The notes: a model not told the origin generated them from the letters alone. Positions 28,320 to 37,503 are shown, counted from the stretch's first letter. The stretch is 64,000 bases of DNA from Clostridium carboxidivorans P7 (GCF_001038625.1 NZ_CP011803.1:4340001-4404000); one strand, 5' to 3'. Translations and numbers: made by a program.

Positions 28320-28606
28320 AAATCTAAACTTTGTTTTTTCCAAGTATCTGTTTTATATACAGTACCAATACAATTTTTTTCATAAGCAATCCTTTTTTTG
28401 TATATAATGATCCATTCCTTTGGGATATATTAGCTTTTTATCATGAATTTTAAGAAGATTTATTTTTTCAATTTCTGAAAAAATACTTTTTTATAACCTA
28501 CTGATTCTAACTTAGGTTCTTCAAGTGATACGTGATCCCTTCCCATTAAAATTAACACTTTTTTATGTCCAATAACATTTTTTAATATATTTTCATTCCT
28601 TATACT
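28320..28606 (-). pseudogene. Truncated duplicate of the TraB-like gene
   Basis: About 285 bases nearly identical to 29036-29309, the 3' half of the gene at 28976-29740, including the segments for MGRDHVSLEEP and the NCIGTVYKTDTW region. It lacks the 5' half and carries small indels in homopolymer T-runs, so it cannot encode a working product. It sits between precursors 1 and 2. Confidence 0.85.
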
Positions 28607-28639
28607 AATATAAAATATTATGCATTAAACTATCAACAT

Positions 28640-28789
28640 TTAGTTACAATTGAAACCCATACAACCAGCACCTGGATCTGGATCTGGAGCACACCAAGTA
28701 CCTGGTTCTACAGAACAAGTGCCTAATGAAATACCGGCACTCTCCTGTGGTATTATTACAATCTTTTTAGTTAATTCAATCTTTTCCAT
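28640..28789 (-). CDS. Cys-rich RiPP precursor peptide 2
   Basis: A 49-residue peptide. Leader MEKIELTKKIVIIPQE, then SAGISLGTC; core with Cys at 25, 33, 43 and 48, an acidic proline repeat (PDPDPG) and the end GCMGFNCN. The leader and ribosome site match precursor 1 almost exactly while the core differs strongly, which is typical of paired precursor paralogues sharing one modifying enzyme. Confidence 0.87.
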   Translation of the reverse strand: MEKIELTKKIVIIPQESAGISLGTCSVEPGTWCAPDPDPGAGCMGFNCN

Positions 28790-28975
28790 AAATATTCACT
28801 CCTTAAATTTAATTTATATACAATAAATGTATTTAAATCTAAAATTGATATCAGCAACTAACCAAATCACTAATTGAAGTTTTATATAAGTAGGCATATA
28901 TTTTATTTGAATTATAATTTAATATAGATTAGTGACATGGGAGCTGCACCACGTTTTTCAAGAGAATCACTTTAT

Positions 28976-29740
28976 TTATTGTGATTCTCCTGTTTGTTGA
29001 ATAATTTTACTAATTCTATTAAGATTCTCAATTAAATCTAAACCTTGTTTTTTCCAAGTATCTGTTTTATATACAGTACCAATACAATTTTTTTCATAAG
29101 CAATTCTTTTTTGTATATAATAATTCATTCCTTTGGGATATATTAGCTTTTTATCATGAATTTTAAGAAGATTTATTTTTTCAATTTCTGAAAAAAATAC
29201 TTTTTTATAACCTGCTGATTCTAACTTAGGTTCTTCAAGTGATACGTGATCCCTTCCCATTAAAATTAACACTTTTTTATGTCCAATAACATTTTTTAAT
29301 ATATTTTCATTTATACTATTATCTCTTATACGATTAGTTGAACTGGGAGTATTTGCATCATTAGGAACCCACCAATCAACACCTTTTACTGGAATGTGAA
29401 GATTATCTGCTATCAAATGACAATAAAGCATCTCCGTTGGACCATCTGCAAAATTCCCTTCAGCTAACTGGTCAGGTCTACTTTCAATTAAAAGAACATC
29501 AGGCTTTAAATTTTCAATGGCAGATTTTAAATTCAAATAAGAATAGGGTTCTGAATCTAACAACATAGTATGGTCTGTTCCCAAAAAATAAATTTGTTGA
29601 TTATCCTTTAAATATTTTCTAAAATTATAATCTCTTGTGAGTATATTAATGATATACTGAGATTCATACATAACCACCAAAAGTATTATACAAATGATAA
29701 ATGCAATAATGTTTCTTAGTATTTTTTTTATATTATTCAA
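28976..29740 (-). CDS. TraB/Tiki-superfamily membrane-anchored protein
   Basis: A 254-residue protein. Residues about 8-26 form an N-terminal membrane anchor, so the rest is probably extracellular. The superfamily motifs are in order: GTDH (54-57), ESRPD (86-90, Glu and Arg conserved) and GRDH (162-165). This fold includes TraB/PrgY, which block self-sensing of peptide pheromones in enterococci, and Tiki metalloproteases. Within a RiPP operon it could trim or degrade the peptide, or protect the producer. A partial copy lies at 28320-28606. An inverted repeat GAGAATCAC / GTGATTCTC overlaps its stop codon. Confidence 0.7.
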   Translation of the reverse strand: MNNIKKILRNIIAFIICIILLVVMYESQYIINILTRDYNFRKYLKDNQQIYFLGTDHTMLLDSEPYSYLNLKSAIENLKPDVLLIESRPDQLAEGNFADGPTEMLYCHLIADNLHIPVKGVDWWVPNDANTPSSTNRIRDNSINENILKNVIGHKKVLILMGRDHVSLEEPKLESAGYKKVFFSEIEKINLLKIHDKKLIYPKGMNYYIQKRIAYEKNCIGTVYKTDTWKKQGLDLIENLNRISKIIQQTGESQ

Positions 29741-29933
29741 TATAAAACCTTCCTCTAAATAATTCTTAGTACATAAAAATCATACCACTATATTTTACTC
29801 TGGTAATACTTTCTGTTTTAGTGTAACATTTTAATTTCATACTAGTGCAAAGCTGTCTTATGTCAAATGTGCATCTATGATGATGAATAATTTAACATTT
29901 TCTATTTATAGTTGTTTTAGTAATGATTACCTG

Positions 29934-30104
29934 TTATACTGAATAATCTAATTCAGTATTGAAATCTACGCAGGAGAAACCTAGATTACAATAACTGCCT
30001 GAACCACAATAATCACCTGGTACAGAACATGTTCCTATTGTGATACCAACACTCTCTTGAGCTGTTATCATTATAGAATTTTTAGAAAATTTAATTTTTT
30101 CCAT
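29934..30104 (-). CDS. Cys-rich RiPP precursor peptide 3
   Basis: A 56-residue peptide. Leader MEKIKFSKNSIMITAQE, then SVGITIGTC; core with Cys at 26, 33, 39 and 45. It differs from the others in a hydrophilic tail after the last Cys (VDFNTELDYSV). AAGGAGGG lies upstream of the ATG. It is 38 bases downstream of the radical SAM gene and is the closest precursor to it. Confidence 0.87.
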   Translation of the reverse strand: MEKIKFSKNSIMITAQESVGITIGTCSVPGDYCGSGSYCNLGFSCVDFNTELDYSV

Positions 30105-30142
30105 GAATGTTCCCTCCTTAAATTTATCCTAAATAAATATTA

Positions 30143-31549
30143 TTAACAATAATGACATGTACTATATTTATTAAGAACTTCATTAAGTGTATTCCAATTT
30201 TCTTTATTTGATTTTATTTCAGATAACCTTAGTAATATACTTGAAATCATTGTTTTCATTATAGTGCACATAGAATCTGCACCATGATAAAAATCAGGTT
30301 CATCTAAATTATCTCCATAGCTAGTCAAGCATGAAGAACAAACATTTCTTGCATAGCATTCCTTACATTTCTCATATAAATGTTTTTCATTATACTTTAA
30401 AGTAAAATCCTTTAAGTTATCTTTTAGCTCATCCATGGTTGATTGTAAATTTCCAATTGATATATCTGATCCAGAAAAAACAAAACAAGGACGAATTATA
30501 CCATCTTTAGCTACGGATACAGAATTTAAACCTGCAGGGCAAATATATGGAACTTGTGTATTTGATATAAGTCTATCAAGTATTCCTAAAACAAAAGAAG
30601 ATGACTTTATTGATTTTTCATTTAATATAGTATCAAATGAATAATCAACTAATTCTTTTGTATAATTGATAATAATATCTTGATAATTTGATAAAGATAG
30701 TTTGTTATTTGAATCAATACATACAGGTGCTATATGTACTATATCGATTCCAAAATTAGTATGGAAATAATTAAGTAAGTCAACAAAACTTATTTTCTTA
30801 TCTATATGAGCTTTAGTATACGTACATTCAAGCCCTATAGAATTTTTTGGAAATCCTTTTTCTATTAATTGTTTATATTTTTCATTTATTTTATTGAATG
30901 TTCCATGCCCTAGTTTATCTATTCTTAAATAATTTTGAATAAATTCATCACCATCAATACTAATAGTTATTGTAAAGTTATATTTTATCAACATATCTAT
31001 AATTTGATCTGTAATTGTAGTTCCATTTGTTATAACTGCAAATCTAGGAATATAATCAATTTTATTTTCATTTTTTAATTGATTAAAATAGTTACAAATA
31101 TATTCTATAACTTGAAAATTCATCAATGGTTCTCCACCAAAAAAGAAAACTGTTCTAATAAAGTCAAATTTATCTACAAAATAATCTATTATATTTTTTG
31201 CTTCTTCATACGATAAAGCTTCTACCTTTTTACCATAATTACCACCATTAGCATAACAATATTTGCACTGTAAATTACAATTATTTGTTGTAATAATTGT
31301 AAGTTTTTCTAATACACGTTTATTTAAGTTACTTATTTTTGATTCACATCTCTTTTTGTAATCAAGTTCATTTTCCGAATATGTGCTATTCAATATATCA
31401 GTTACTTCCTTAGAATCTATACCATCATTAAAATACTCTCTTAAATGATTTTTTAAGTTAGGATCAAATATTCGATAAAAGTCTAGTGTTTTATTATTAA
31501 AAAGTACTGAACTTGAACTACCTTCTAAATAATTAAAAAAAGATTTCAT
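30143..31549 (-). CDS. Radical SAM/SPASM peptide maturase
   Basis: A 468-residue enzyme. An N-terminal section of about 85 residues, probably for leader binding, precedes the radical SAM motif CNLQCKYC (91-98). Then come FFFGGEPLMNF and ITISIDGDEF. The C-terminal SPASM region has CPAGLNSVSVAKDG, IRPC, and CKECYARNVCSSC, and the protein ends in CHYC. This domain order matches maturases of clostridial Cys-rich peptides (the CcpM type described by Haft and Basu). Such enzymes install thioether (sactipeptide or ranthipeptide) or other C-X bonds. Its operon carries five Cys-rich substrates. Confidence 0.9.
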   Translation of the reverse strand: MKSFFNYLEGSSSSVLFNNKTLDFYRIFDPNLKNHLREYFNDGIDSKEVTDILNSTYSENELDYKKRCESKISNLNKRVLEKLTIITTNNCNLQCKYCYANGGNYGKKVEALSYEEAKNIIDYFVDKFDFIRTVFFFGGEPLMNFQVIEYICNYFNQLKNENKIDYIPRFAVITNGTTITDQIIDMLIKYNFTITISIDGDEFIQNYLRIDKLGHGTFNKINEKYKQLIEKGFPKNSIGLECTYTKAHIDKKISFVDLLNYFHTNFGIDIVHIAPVCIDSNNKLSLSNYQDIIINYTKELVDYSFDTILNEKSIKSSSFVLGILDRLISNTQVPYICPAGLNSVSVAKDGIIRPCFVFSGSDISIGNLQSTMDELKDNLKDFTLKYNEKHLYEKCKECYARNVCSSCLTSYGDNLDEPDFYHGADSMCTIMKTMISSILLRLSEIKSNKENWNTLNEVLNKYSTCHYC

Positions 31550-31636
31550 ATTTTTTCCTCCTTTAATATAATAAATGATTTTTATATTAGGAATTTTATA
31601 TTTGTAAATTATGTTATCAATTTATAAATATAAAAT

Positions 31637-31963
31637 TCATTTATTAACTACATATTTATGATACAAGTAGATCCTTTCAAGTATATAAACTAATATAAAA
31701 AATATAAAAATATTATATGCAAATTGCACAGTAACAACATTAAATATTATTAAAATTGCCATAAATACAAATAAAATGCCACTCAAAATAGAAAATATTT
31801 TAATAGATTTTATAAGCATTTTTTCATTTAATATTTTAGTATTAGTTTTTTTATATTTTTTAACTAATTTGTCATTAGGATATACAAATCCAACTAAAAA
31901 TTCTATTACACCACCTAAGAACCAAATAATTGCAATTCCAATATTTAAATTTATTATGATCAC
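31637..31963 (-). CDS. Small three-helix membrane protein in the RiPP operon
   Basis: A 108-residue protein with membrane segments at about 6-28, 57-75 and 78-100 and a lysine-rich cytoplasmic loop. No known domain is certain; it resembles the small DUF3784-type proteins of peptide loci. The start is unclear: the GTG at 31963 lies within the best ribosome site (AAGGTGAT), so a nearby ATA or ATT may be used. Placed between precursor 4 and the radical SAM gene, an immunity role is a reasonable guess. Confidence 0.65.
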   Translation of the reverse strand: MIIINLNIGIAIIWFLGGVIEFLVGFVYPNDKLVKKYKKTNTKILNEKMLIKSIKIFSILSGILFVFMAILIIFNVVTVQFAYNIFIFFILVYILERIYLYHKYVVNK

Positions 31964-32021
31964 CTTCTTTTTAATATAAGAGTACTCTTTAAAAAGAATA
32001 CTCTCATATTAATTTTAGCTG

Positions 32022-32195
32022 TTATACACAAGCGAATCCAAGACAACCGCCTCCACACCAAGAACCACCGGTTGCACAGCCAGATCCACATCTATTTCCA
32101 ACACCACTTGGTGGAGACTCACACGTTCCCAATGTAATTCCAGCACTTTCAGCAGGGTGAAGAATTATACCTTTTCCAAATTCTAACTTTTCCAT
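32022..32195 (-). CDS. Cys-rich RiPP precursor peptide 4
   Basis: A 57-residue peptide. Leader MEKLEFGKGIILHPAE, then SAGITLGTC; core with Cys at 25, 36, 40, 47, 51 and 56, the richest in cysteine and glycine (CGSGC, CGGGC, GFAC). The ATG follows GGAGGGA. It lies between the short precursor 5 and the small membrane protein. Confidence 0.88.
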   Translation of the reverse strand: MEKLEFGKGIILHPAESAGITLGTCESPPSGVGNRCGSGCATGGSWCGGGCLGFACV

Positions 32196-32243
32196 ATAAC
32201 TTTTCCCTCCTTAATTTTTACAGACAATAATTAATTTTAGCTG

Positions 32244-32369
32244 TTAAATACAAGCAAAGCCTCCACTTCCAATGCAAACTCCCCCACATGCAGATCCAAT
32301 ACAAATTACTCCAAGTCCTTGTGGAGTAACATCGTTATCAGAATCAAAATTAAATGTTATTTTATCCAT
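32244..32369 (-). CDS. Cys-rich RiPP precursor peptide 5 (divergent leader)
   Basis: A 41-residue peptide: MDKITFNFDSDNDVTPQ, then GLGVIC, with Cys at 23, 28, 32 and 40 and the shared end GGFAC. The leader is acidic and lacks the ESxGIxxGTC box of the others, but the first residues and the end agree. AAAGGAGGTG precedes the ATG. It is the first precursor behind the exporter gene. Confidence 0.82.
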   Translation of the reverse strand: MDKITFNFDSDNDVTPQGLGVICIGSACGGVCIGSGGFACI

Positions 32370-32468
32370 TATGTTCACCTCCTTTTTTGTATTTAAGTAA
32401 ATTTAAATAAAAGTACATAATTATTGTTTATGTGTAATTATGTAAAATTATTTCAAATAATTAAATGG

Positions 32469-34214
32469 TTAACTAGCTTCTATATTATACAAATTTTTAT
32501 ATGTTATATTTTCATTTATTAGTTTGTCATGGGGTCCTTGTCCAACAACTTTTCCTTTATTAATAATAATAATTTTATCTGCAAACATTAAACTAGATAG
32601 TCTATGAGCTACTATAACAATCGTACAATGTGAACTTATAAATTTTATTGATTTATTTACATATTCTTGAGATTGATTATCAAGTGATGCTGTAGCCTCA
32701 TCAAACAATATAATTTTTGATCTTTTTAAAAGGGCTCTTGCAATAGCTAGTCTTTGTTTTTGTCCTCCTGATAAATTAACTCCATTTTCTCCAATTAATG
32801 TATCATATTTTTCTGGTAAACTTTCTATAAAATCATATATATAAGCTTTTGAACAAGCATCTTCAATTTCTTTATTTGTAGCTGTAGGATTGGCAATTAG
32901 TAAATTTTCTTTAATTGAAGAATTAAATAAATATGGTTCTTGATGTACAATTGATATATTTGATCTTAAAGTTTGTTCGTCTAAATCGTTTATATTAACA
33001 TCGTCGAGTTCAATACAACCTTTGCTGGGACTATAGAATTTTAATATTAAACTTAAAATAGTGCTTTTTCCAGCACCACTAGTACCAACAATAGCAGTTA
33101 CCTTATGAACAGGAATATTAAAAGAAACATCATTTAATATTGGAGAATTTTTTTTGTATTCAAAATAAACATTTTTAAAACATATTGTGCCATTAATATT
33201 ATTTAAATGTTTTGTACCAAATTTCTGTTTTGAGTAAGATAAATTGTCTATTAAATCAAATACTCTTTCAAGAGATTTTAATATTTGCTGAAAATTCGAA
33301 TTTATTTTAGTAATATTTAATAATGAGGATGAAAATTGAGTAGAATATGAGGTAAATGTAATAAAATATACCATTGAAAGATTGCTATTAATTACCATAA
33401 ATGCACCTATTAAGGTTACTAAAATTTGAGATAACACATTTGCACTTTGTGCTAATATTTGAGACAAGGTATTTATAAAACCTAAACTAATAGTTTTATT
33501 TCTTACATCTTCTGATAGAATTGAAAATAATCTAATTTTTTTAGGTTTTACATTTAAGCTATTTATTTCTCTAATTCCTACAAGTGATTGATGTAATTCG
33601 TTAAAGTACTTATCATTAGATTCAACTAATTGACTATTTTTTTCTTTTAAACTTTCTCCATAGTGAACAAAAATTAAATATGATATAGGAAAGCATAAAA
33701 TAACTACTAATGACAAAAGCGGACTAATAAATAATAATGCAATACCAATAGTAATTACTTTTAAAATGTCCACAATTGATGTTAGAATTTGATTTGTAAG
33801 TACGTTAGCAATAGTTGCTGAATCATTATGTATTCTTGAAATAAAATCTCCAACATTCATTTCATCAAAAGCTTTCATTGATAAATTCAAAGCACTTGCA
33901 TACATATCTTTTTTTATATCATAAATTATATTATTATTAATAAAAGCAATTAAGTAATTTTGTACTAAAGTTGTAGTTGCTGAAACAATAAATATTATAG
34001 ATATATATATAACTAATGATACTATTTGACTAAAATCTTTACTAAATAAACTTTTTAATAATTTAGCCCAAATAATTGGTTGTATTAATCCAAATACAAT
34101 TCCTATAATCATACAAATAAAAGTTATAACAAATTTTAATTTATAAAATGTGAGATATCTAAATGAGTGTATTATTAATTTAATATCATTTTTATTGAAT
34201 GGATTAATAATCAT
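32469..34214 (-). CDS. ABC exporter for the modified peptides
   Basis: A 581-residue half-transporter. Six membrane helices fill residues about 20-310; the nucleotide-binding domain has Walker A VGTSGAGKST, signature LSGGQKQR, Walker B IILFDEATASLD and the H-loop VAHRL. There is no N-terminal C39 peptidase domain, so leader removal must be done by another enzyme. It is the first gene of the minus-strand peptide operon and divergent from the agr-like genes. It probably works as a homodimer. Confidence 0.85.
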   Translation of the reverse strand: MIINPFNKNDIKLIIHSFRYLTFYKLKFVITFICMIIGIVFGLIQPIIWAKLLKSLFSKDFSQIVSLVIYISIIFIVSATTTLVQNYLIAFINNNIIYDIKKDMYASALNLSMKAFDEMNVGDFISRIHNDSATIANVLTNQILTSIVDILKVITIGIALLFISPLLSLVVILCFPISYLIFVHYGESLKEKNSQLVESNDKYFNELHQSLVGIREINSLNVKPKKIRLFSILSEDVRNKTISLGFINTLSQILAQSANVLSQILVTLIGAFMVINSNLSMVYFITFTSYSTQFSSSLLNITKINSNFQQILKSLERVFDLIDNLSYSKQKFGTKHLNNINGTICFKNVYFEYKKNSPILNDVSFNIPVHKVTAIVGTSGAGKSTILSLILKFYSPSKGCIELDDVNINDLDEQTLRSNISIVHQEPYLFNSSIKENLLIANPTATNKEIEDACSKAYIYDFIESLPEKYDTLIGENGVNLSGGQKQRLAIARALLKRSKIILFDEATASLDNQSQEYVNKSIKFISSHCTIVIVAHRLSSLMFADKIIIINKGKVVGQGPHDKLINENITYKNLYNIEAS

Positions 34215-34592
34215 TAAAATTTGTACCTCCGATTAATATAGTCATAAATTTAAAGTAATTATTTATATTAAATTTAACTACCATAGTTAGCTGCTGTTAA
34301 TTTAGACTATTCAATTAACATATGGCCTATTTATATCATCTGGACTTTATATACTAAGCTTGTCTACTATCGAATAGCAAGTAAAATATTTATATTGAAT
34401 CATTGAATTTAATAAGTTTAGATAACTGTATAAGTCATTTATCAGAGTTGGATATCTATAAATTTAATTATATATACTTTTTATGAAATAAAAATACATA
34501 TTTCATAATTTGATGTTATGATGTATTAATTAAACAGCTATTTGGAAATTAATGGTAAATAGGTAGAGTTTTACATGTTAAGGGTTTATAAT
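34215..34592. other. Divergent control region between the RiPP operon and agr genes
   Basis: About 380 AT-rich bases containing promoters for both directions. Short GTTA-containing motifs (for example ATAGTTAGC and GCTGTTAAT near 34281) hint at LytTR sites but do not match the AgrA consensus well. No coding sequence was found. Confidence 0.4.
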
Positions 34593-34622
34593 AATAATTA
34601 TTAAATTAGTTTAATAATTATT
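34593..34622 (+). promoter_or_regulatory. Hairpin/operator just upstream of the LytTR gene
   Basis: Perfect 13-base arms AATAATTATTAAA / TTTAATAATTATT around TTAG, ending one base before the AAGGAGGG ribosome site. It could be an operator or an RNA hairpin that affects translation. Confidence 0.45.
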
Positions 34623-34634
34623 AAGGAGGGTTTT

Positions 34635-35357
34635 ATGAATTATACGATAGCAATATGTGATGATGAGCCAGTCCAGGTAAAAATTATTGAAAAGTATATA
34701 GAAAAATTTAACAAAGATGAAAGTTTAAATTTGATTTTTTCTAACAGTGGAGAAGAACTTTTATCTAAAATAAAATATAAGCAAATACACATTTGTTTTT
34801 TAGATATAGAAATGAAAGGTTTGAATGGAATTGAAATAGGGAAAAAGCTCAGGGAAATTGATAAAAATGTAATTATTATATTTGTTACGGGTTTTAAAGA
34901 ATATGCATTAAATGCTTTTGAAATAAAAGCTTTTGATTATATAATGAAACCTATTTCTGAAGAAAAATTCAAAAAATTATTTCAAGAAACATTGGACAGG
35001 CTACATCTAATTCATTATAAGTTAGAAAAGGATAAAGTTTTTAATGTTGTGAATAAAGAAATTACATATAAAATTAAATATGATGATATTTATTATTTTG
35101 AAAAAGAATTGAGAAAGATTAAAGTTATTCATAGAGGTGGCAGCTCAGAATTTTATGATAGCTTAAAAAACTTAAAAGAAAGAATTGATATGAATTATTT
35201 TACACAATGTCATCAAGGTTATATTGTGAGTAATAATAAAATTTTAATTTATAAAGAATTGTGTATCACTATTGAAGAACTTGGTATAATTATTCCAGTA
35301 AGCAGACAATATGTTAATGATGTTAAAAAGGTATTTTTAAAAAATCTATTTAAATAG
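34635..35357 (+). CDS. AgrA-like LytTR response regulator
   Basis: A 240-residue regulator. The receiver domain (1-120) has the acidic pair ICDDEP, the phospho-acceptor in CFLDIEMKGLNGIE and the lysine in DYIMKPI. The LytTR DNA-binding domain (about 135-240) includes DDIYYFEKELRKIKVIHRGG and MNYFTQCHQGYIV. It is followed after 11 bases by the kinase gene. Regulators of this type bind direct repeats near autoinducing peptide-controlled promoters; the adjacent peptide operon is the obvious candidate target. Confidence 0.92.
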   Translation: MNYTIAICDDEPVQVKIIEKYIEKFNKDESLNLIFSNSGEELLSKIKYKQIHICFLDIEMKGLNGIEIGKKLREIDKNVIIIFVTGFKEYALNAFEIKAFDYIMKPISEEKFKKLFQETLDRLHLIHYKLEKDKVFNVVNKEITYKIKYDDIYYFEKELRKIKVIHRGGSSEFYDSLKNLKERIDMNYFTQCHQGYIVSNNKILIYKELCITIEELGIIIPVSRQYVNDVKKVFLKNLFK

Positions 35358-35368
35358 GAGAAGCGTAT

Positions 35369-36664
35369 ATGGGGGTTGGAGAATATTATGAATTGACTTT
35401 TAATATTATAGATAATTATTTACTGTATTTCTTCTTAAAGCATTTTTTTAAAAATAGGATAAATGAAAAATTTATAATCGCGATAGCAATATTAATGCAG
35501 AGCTTTATACTTCAATTATTAAATATGTATTTTGGCACTGGAGATTTTTTAAGTTTTATTATAATGTTATGCATTGTTAATATGGTGTATTTTACAATTT
35601 TTGAATGTAAATTTAGAAACTTAATTTTTTTAACGTTACTGTTTTTTGTACTAATGTCAGTTTTTGATATTATAAGCACAACCAGTACAAGTATAATATT
35701 TAAGGTTTCTATAAATAAACTTTCTGGAGAAAATATTTATAGAATATTTAGTGCAGTGGTATGTAGAGTTTTAATGTATGTTTGTATGATATTTTTTAGA
35801 AAACTCAAGGTAAATCCTTTTTATATAAAGAAGATGTACATTTATCAAATTTCAGTGATTTTTATGATAAATATATTATTTGTTTTTATACTTTTTAATA
35901 CATATCAAGAAAAAACTTTTTTAAAAAGTAATGTTTTTATAGCATTTATTGCTTTAGTCATGATAATATTTAGTTTTATTATTATAAAAATTATACAGCA
36001 GGTTGCTATTTATTCAAAAGAGGAATATGAATGGTTAATGAAAGAAAAAGAATATAAAAGACAAATCTTTTATATAAATAATATACAAGATTTAGTTTAT
36101 AGATTAAGAGCACAAAGGCATGATTTTAACAATCACATAGGATGTATTTGTGGACTTGTAAGCGTTGGAGAATTTAAGGAAGCCGAGGAATACTGTAAAA
36201 AAATATTAAACCAAGTATCAAATTTAAATACTATTACAAATATAGATAATTATGTTATAGCATCTATATTGAATTTTAAGTTATCATTGGCGTCAGAAAA
36301 GCAAATCAAATTAGATATAGATATAAATTTGCCAAAGGATATCAAAATAGATTCTATAGATATATCAATTATTCTTGGTAACGCATTAGATAATGCATTA
36401 GAAGCCTGTGAGAAATGTCCTAGTACAGATAGGTTCATTAATATTCGAATGTATATAGATAAATCATATTTAGTAATTAAAATAAGTAATAGTAAGGTAA
36501 ATAAAGTACCTTCAAATTATGGTACAACGAAACAAGATAAAAAAAATCATGGTTTTGGAATTCAAAATATAAATTATATTGTAATGAAATATAATGGTTT
36601 AATACAAATAGATGAAAATGAAAATTTATTTACACTTAATATTGGTATTTTAATAGAAGAGTGA
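35369..36664 (+). CDS. AgrC-like sensor histidine kinase (HPK10)
   Basis: A 431-residue kinase with about six N-terminal membrane helices (to residue 215) acting as the peptide receptor. The H-box is RAQRHDFNNHIGC, the N-box NALDNALEAC, and the G-box NHGFGIQNINYIV, which together define HPK10 kinases such as AgrC. AGGAG precedes the ATG. It lies between the LytTR gene and agrB, an order different from staphylococcal agrBDCA but common in clostridia. Confidence 0.92.
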   Translation: MGVGEYYELTFNIIDNYLLYFFLKHFFKNRINEKFIIAIAILMQSFILQLLNMYFGTGDFLSFIIMLCIVNMVYFTIFECKFRNLIFLTLLFFVLMSVFDIISTTSTSIIFKVSINKLSGENIYRIFSAVVCRVLMYVCMIFFRKLKVNPFYIKKMYIYQISVIFMINILFVFILFNTYQEKTFLKSNVFIAFIALVMIIFSFIIIKIIQQVAIYSKEEYEWLMKEKEYKRQIFYINNIQDLVYRLRAQRHDFNNHIGCICGLVSVGEFKEAEEYCKKILNQVSNLNTITNIDNYVIASILNFKLSLASEKQIKLDIDINLPKDIKIDSIDISIILGNALDNALEACEKCPSTDRFINIRMYIDKSYLVIKISNSKVNKVPSNYGTTKQDKKNHGFGIQNINYIVMKYNGLIQIDENENLFTLNIGILIEE

Positions 36665-36841
36665 ATCAATTCAGCAAAACCCATTAATTTACAAAAAAGT
36701 ATCTAGTTAATACATTTCAACAGCTAATTAAGCAATGCATCTTTTAAAATTATTTAATAATATATATGATTATAATAAAATAAAAGAATTATCGTATTTT
36801 ATATATTAATTACAAAATTTAAAGAAAAAGGTGTTCAATGA

Positions 36842-37438
36842 ATGATATATAAGCTTTCAAGAAAAATAGCAAAGGATATGGTTAATAATAATATAGTTAA
36901 ATTTGGTGATTATGAAATATATCTTTATGGTATTCAATCAATAATATCTAGTATTGTAGATATTTTAGTAATACTTATTATTTCTGCTTTTTGGGGACAA
37001 GCATTATACTCTGTTATTTTTATAATATTTTTCTGTACTCTAAGGATTAATGCTGGAGGATATCATGCTAGTTCATATTTCAAATGTCTTATATTTATTA
37101 CATCAATAAATTTTTTAGCTATTGCATTAGTTAATAATGTGAAAGTTATAAAATCACCTTATTTTATAATAGCATCATTATTGTTTTCAATATTTTTAAT
37201 TCTAAAATATTGTCCAGTAGATACTCCTAATAAACCGTTAAATAGCGAAGAAAAACAGTTATGTAGAAGAAGATCTATAATTACATTCATTATTCAAAGC
37301 ATTATTATCTTGAGTATTTATTTTATAAAAAGTAGTTTTGGTAAATACTGTAGTATTGCAGCTTTAGCACTCTTATCTGAAACAATGTTATTACTGCCAA
37401 TTAGTAATATGTTTAAGAAGAAAGTTTGTATAAAATAA
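36842..37438 (+). CDS. agrB: AgrB-like accessory gene regulator protease
   Basis: A 198-residue membrane endopeptidase that removes the AgrD C-terminal tail and forms the thiolactone. The catalytic His and Cys are in RINAGGYHASSYFKC; about five to six hydrophobic segments follow. It is 177 bases downstream of the kinase, so it may have a separate promoter, and is directly followed by the propeptide gene. Confidence 0.94.
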   Translation: MIYKLSRKIAKDMVNNNIVKFGDYEIYLYGIQSIISSIVDILVILIISAFWGQALYSVIFIIFFCTLRINAGGYHASSYFKCLIFITSINFLAIALVNNVKVIKSPYFIIASLLFSIFLILKYCPVDTPNKPLNSEEKQLCRRRSIITFIIQSIIILSIYFIKSSFGKYCSIAALALLSETMLLLPISNMFKKKVCIK

Positions 37439-37503
37439 AAATTTTAAAGCAGTGACTGAATTAAAATATTAAAATATATAATTTGATAAAGGAGTGATTT
37501 AGT

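Noticed and set aside
34270-34310. Possible AgrA/LytTR direct repeats
   Set aside because: The GTTA elements do not fit the LytTR consensus at the outer positions, so no site is annotated.
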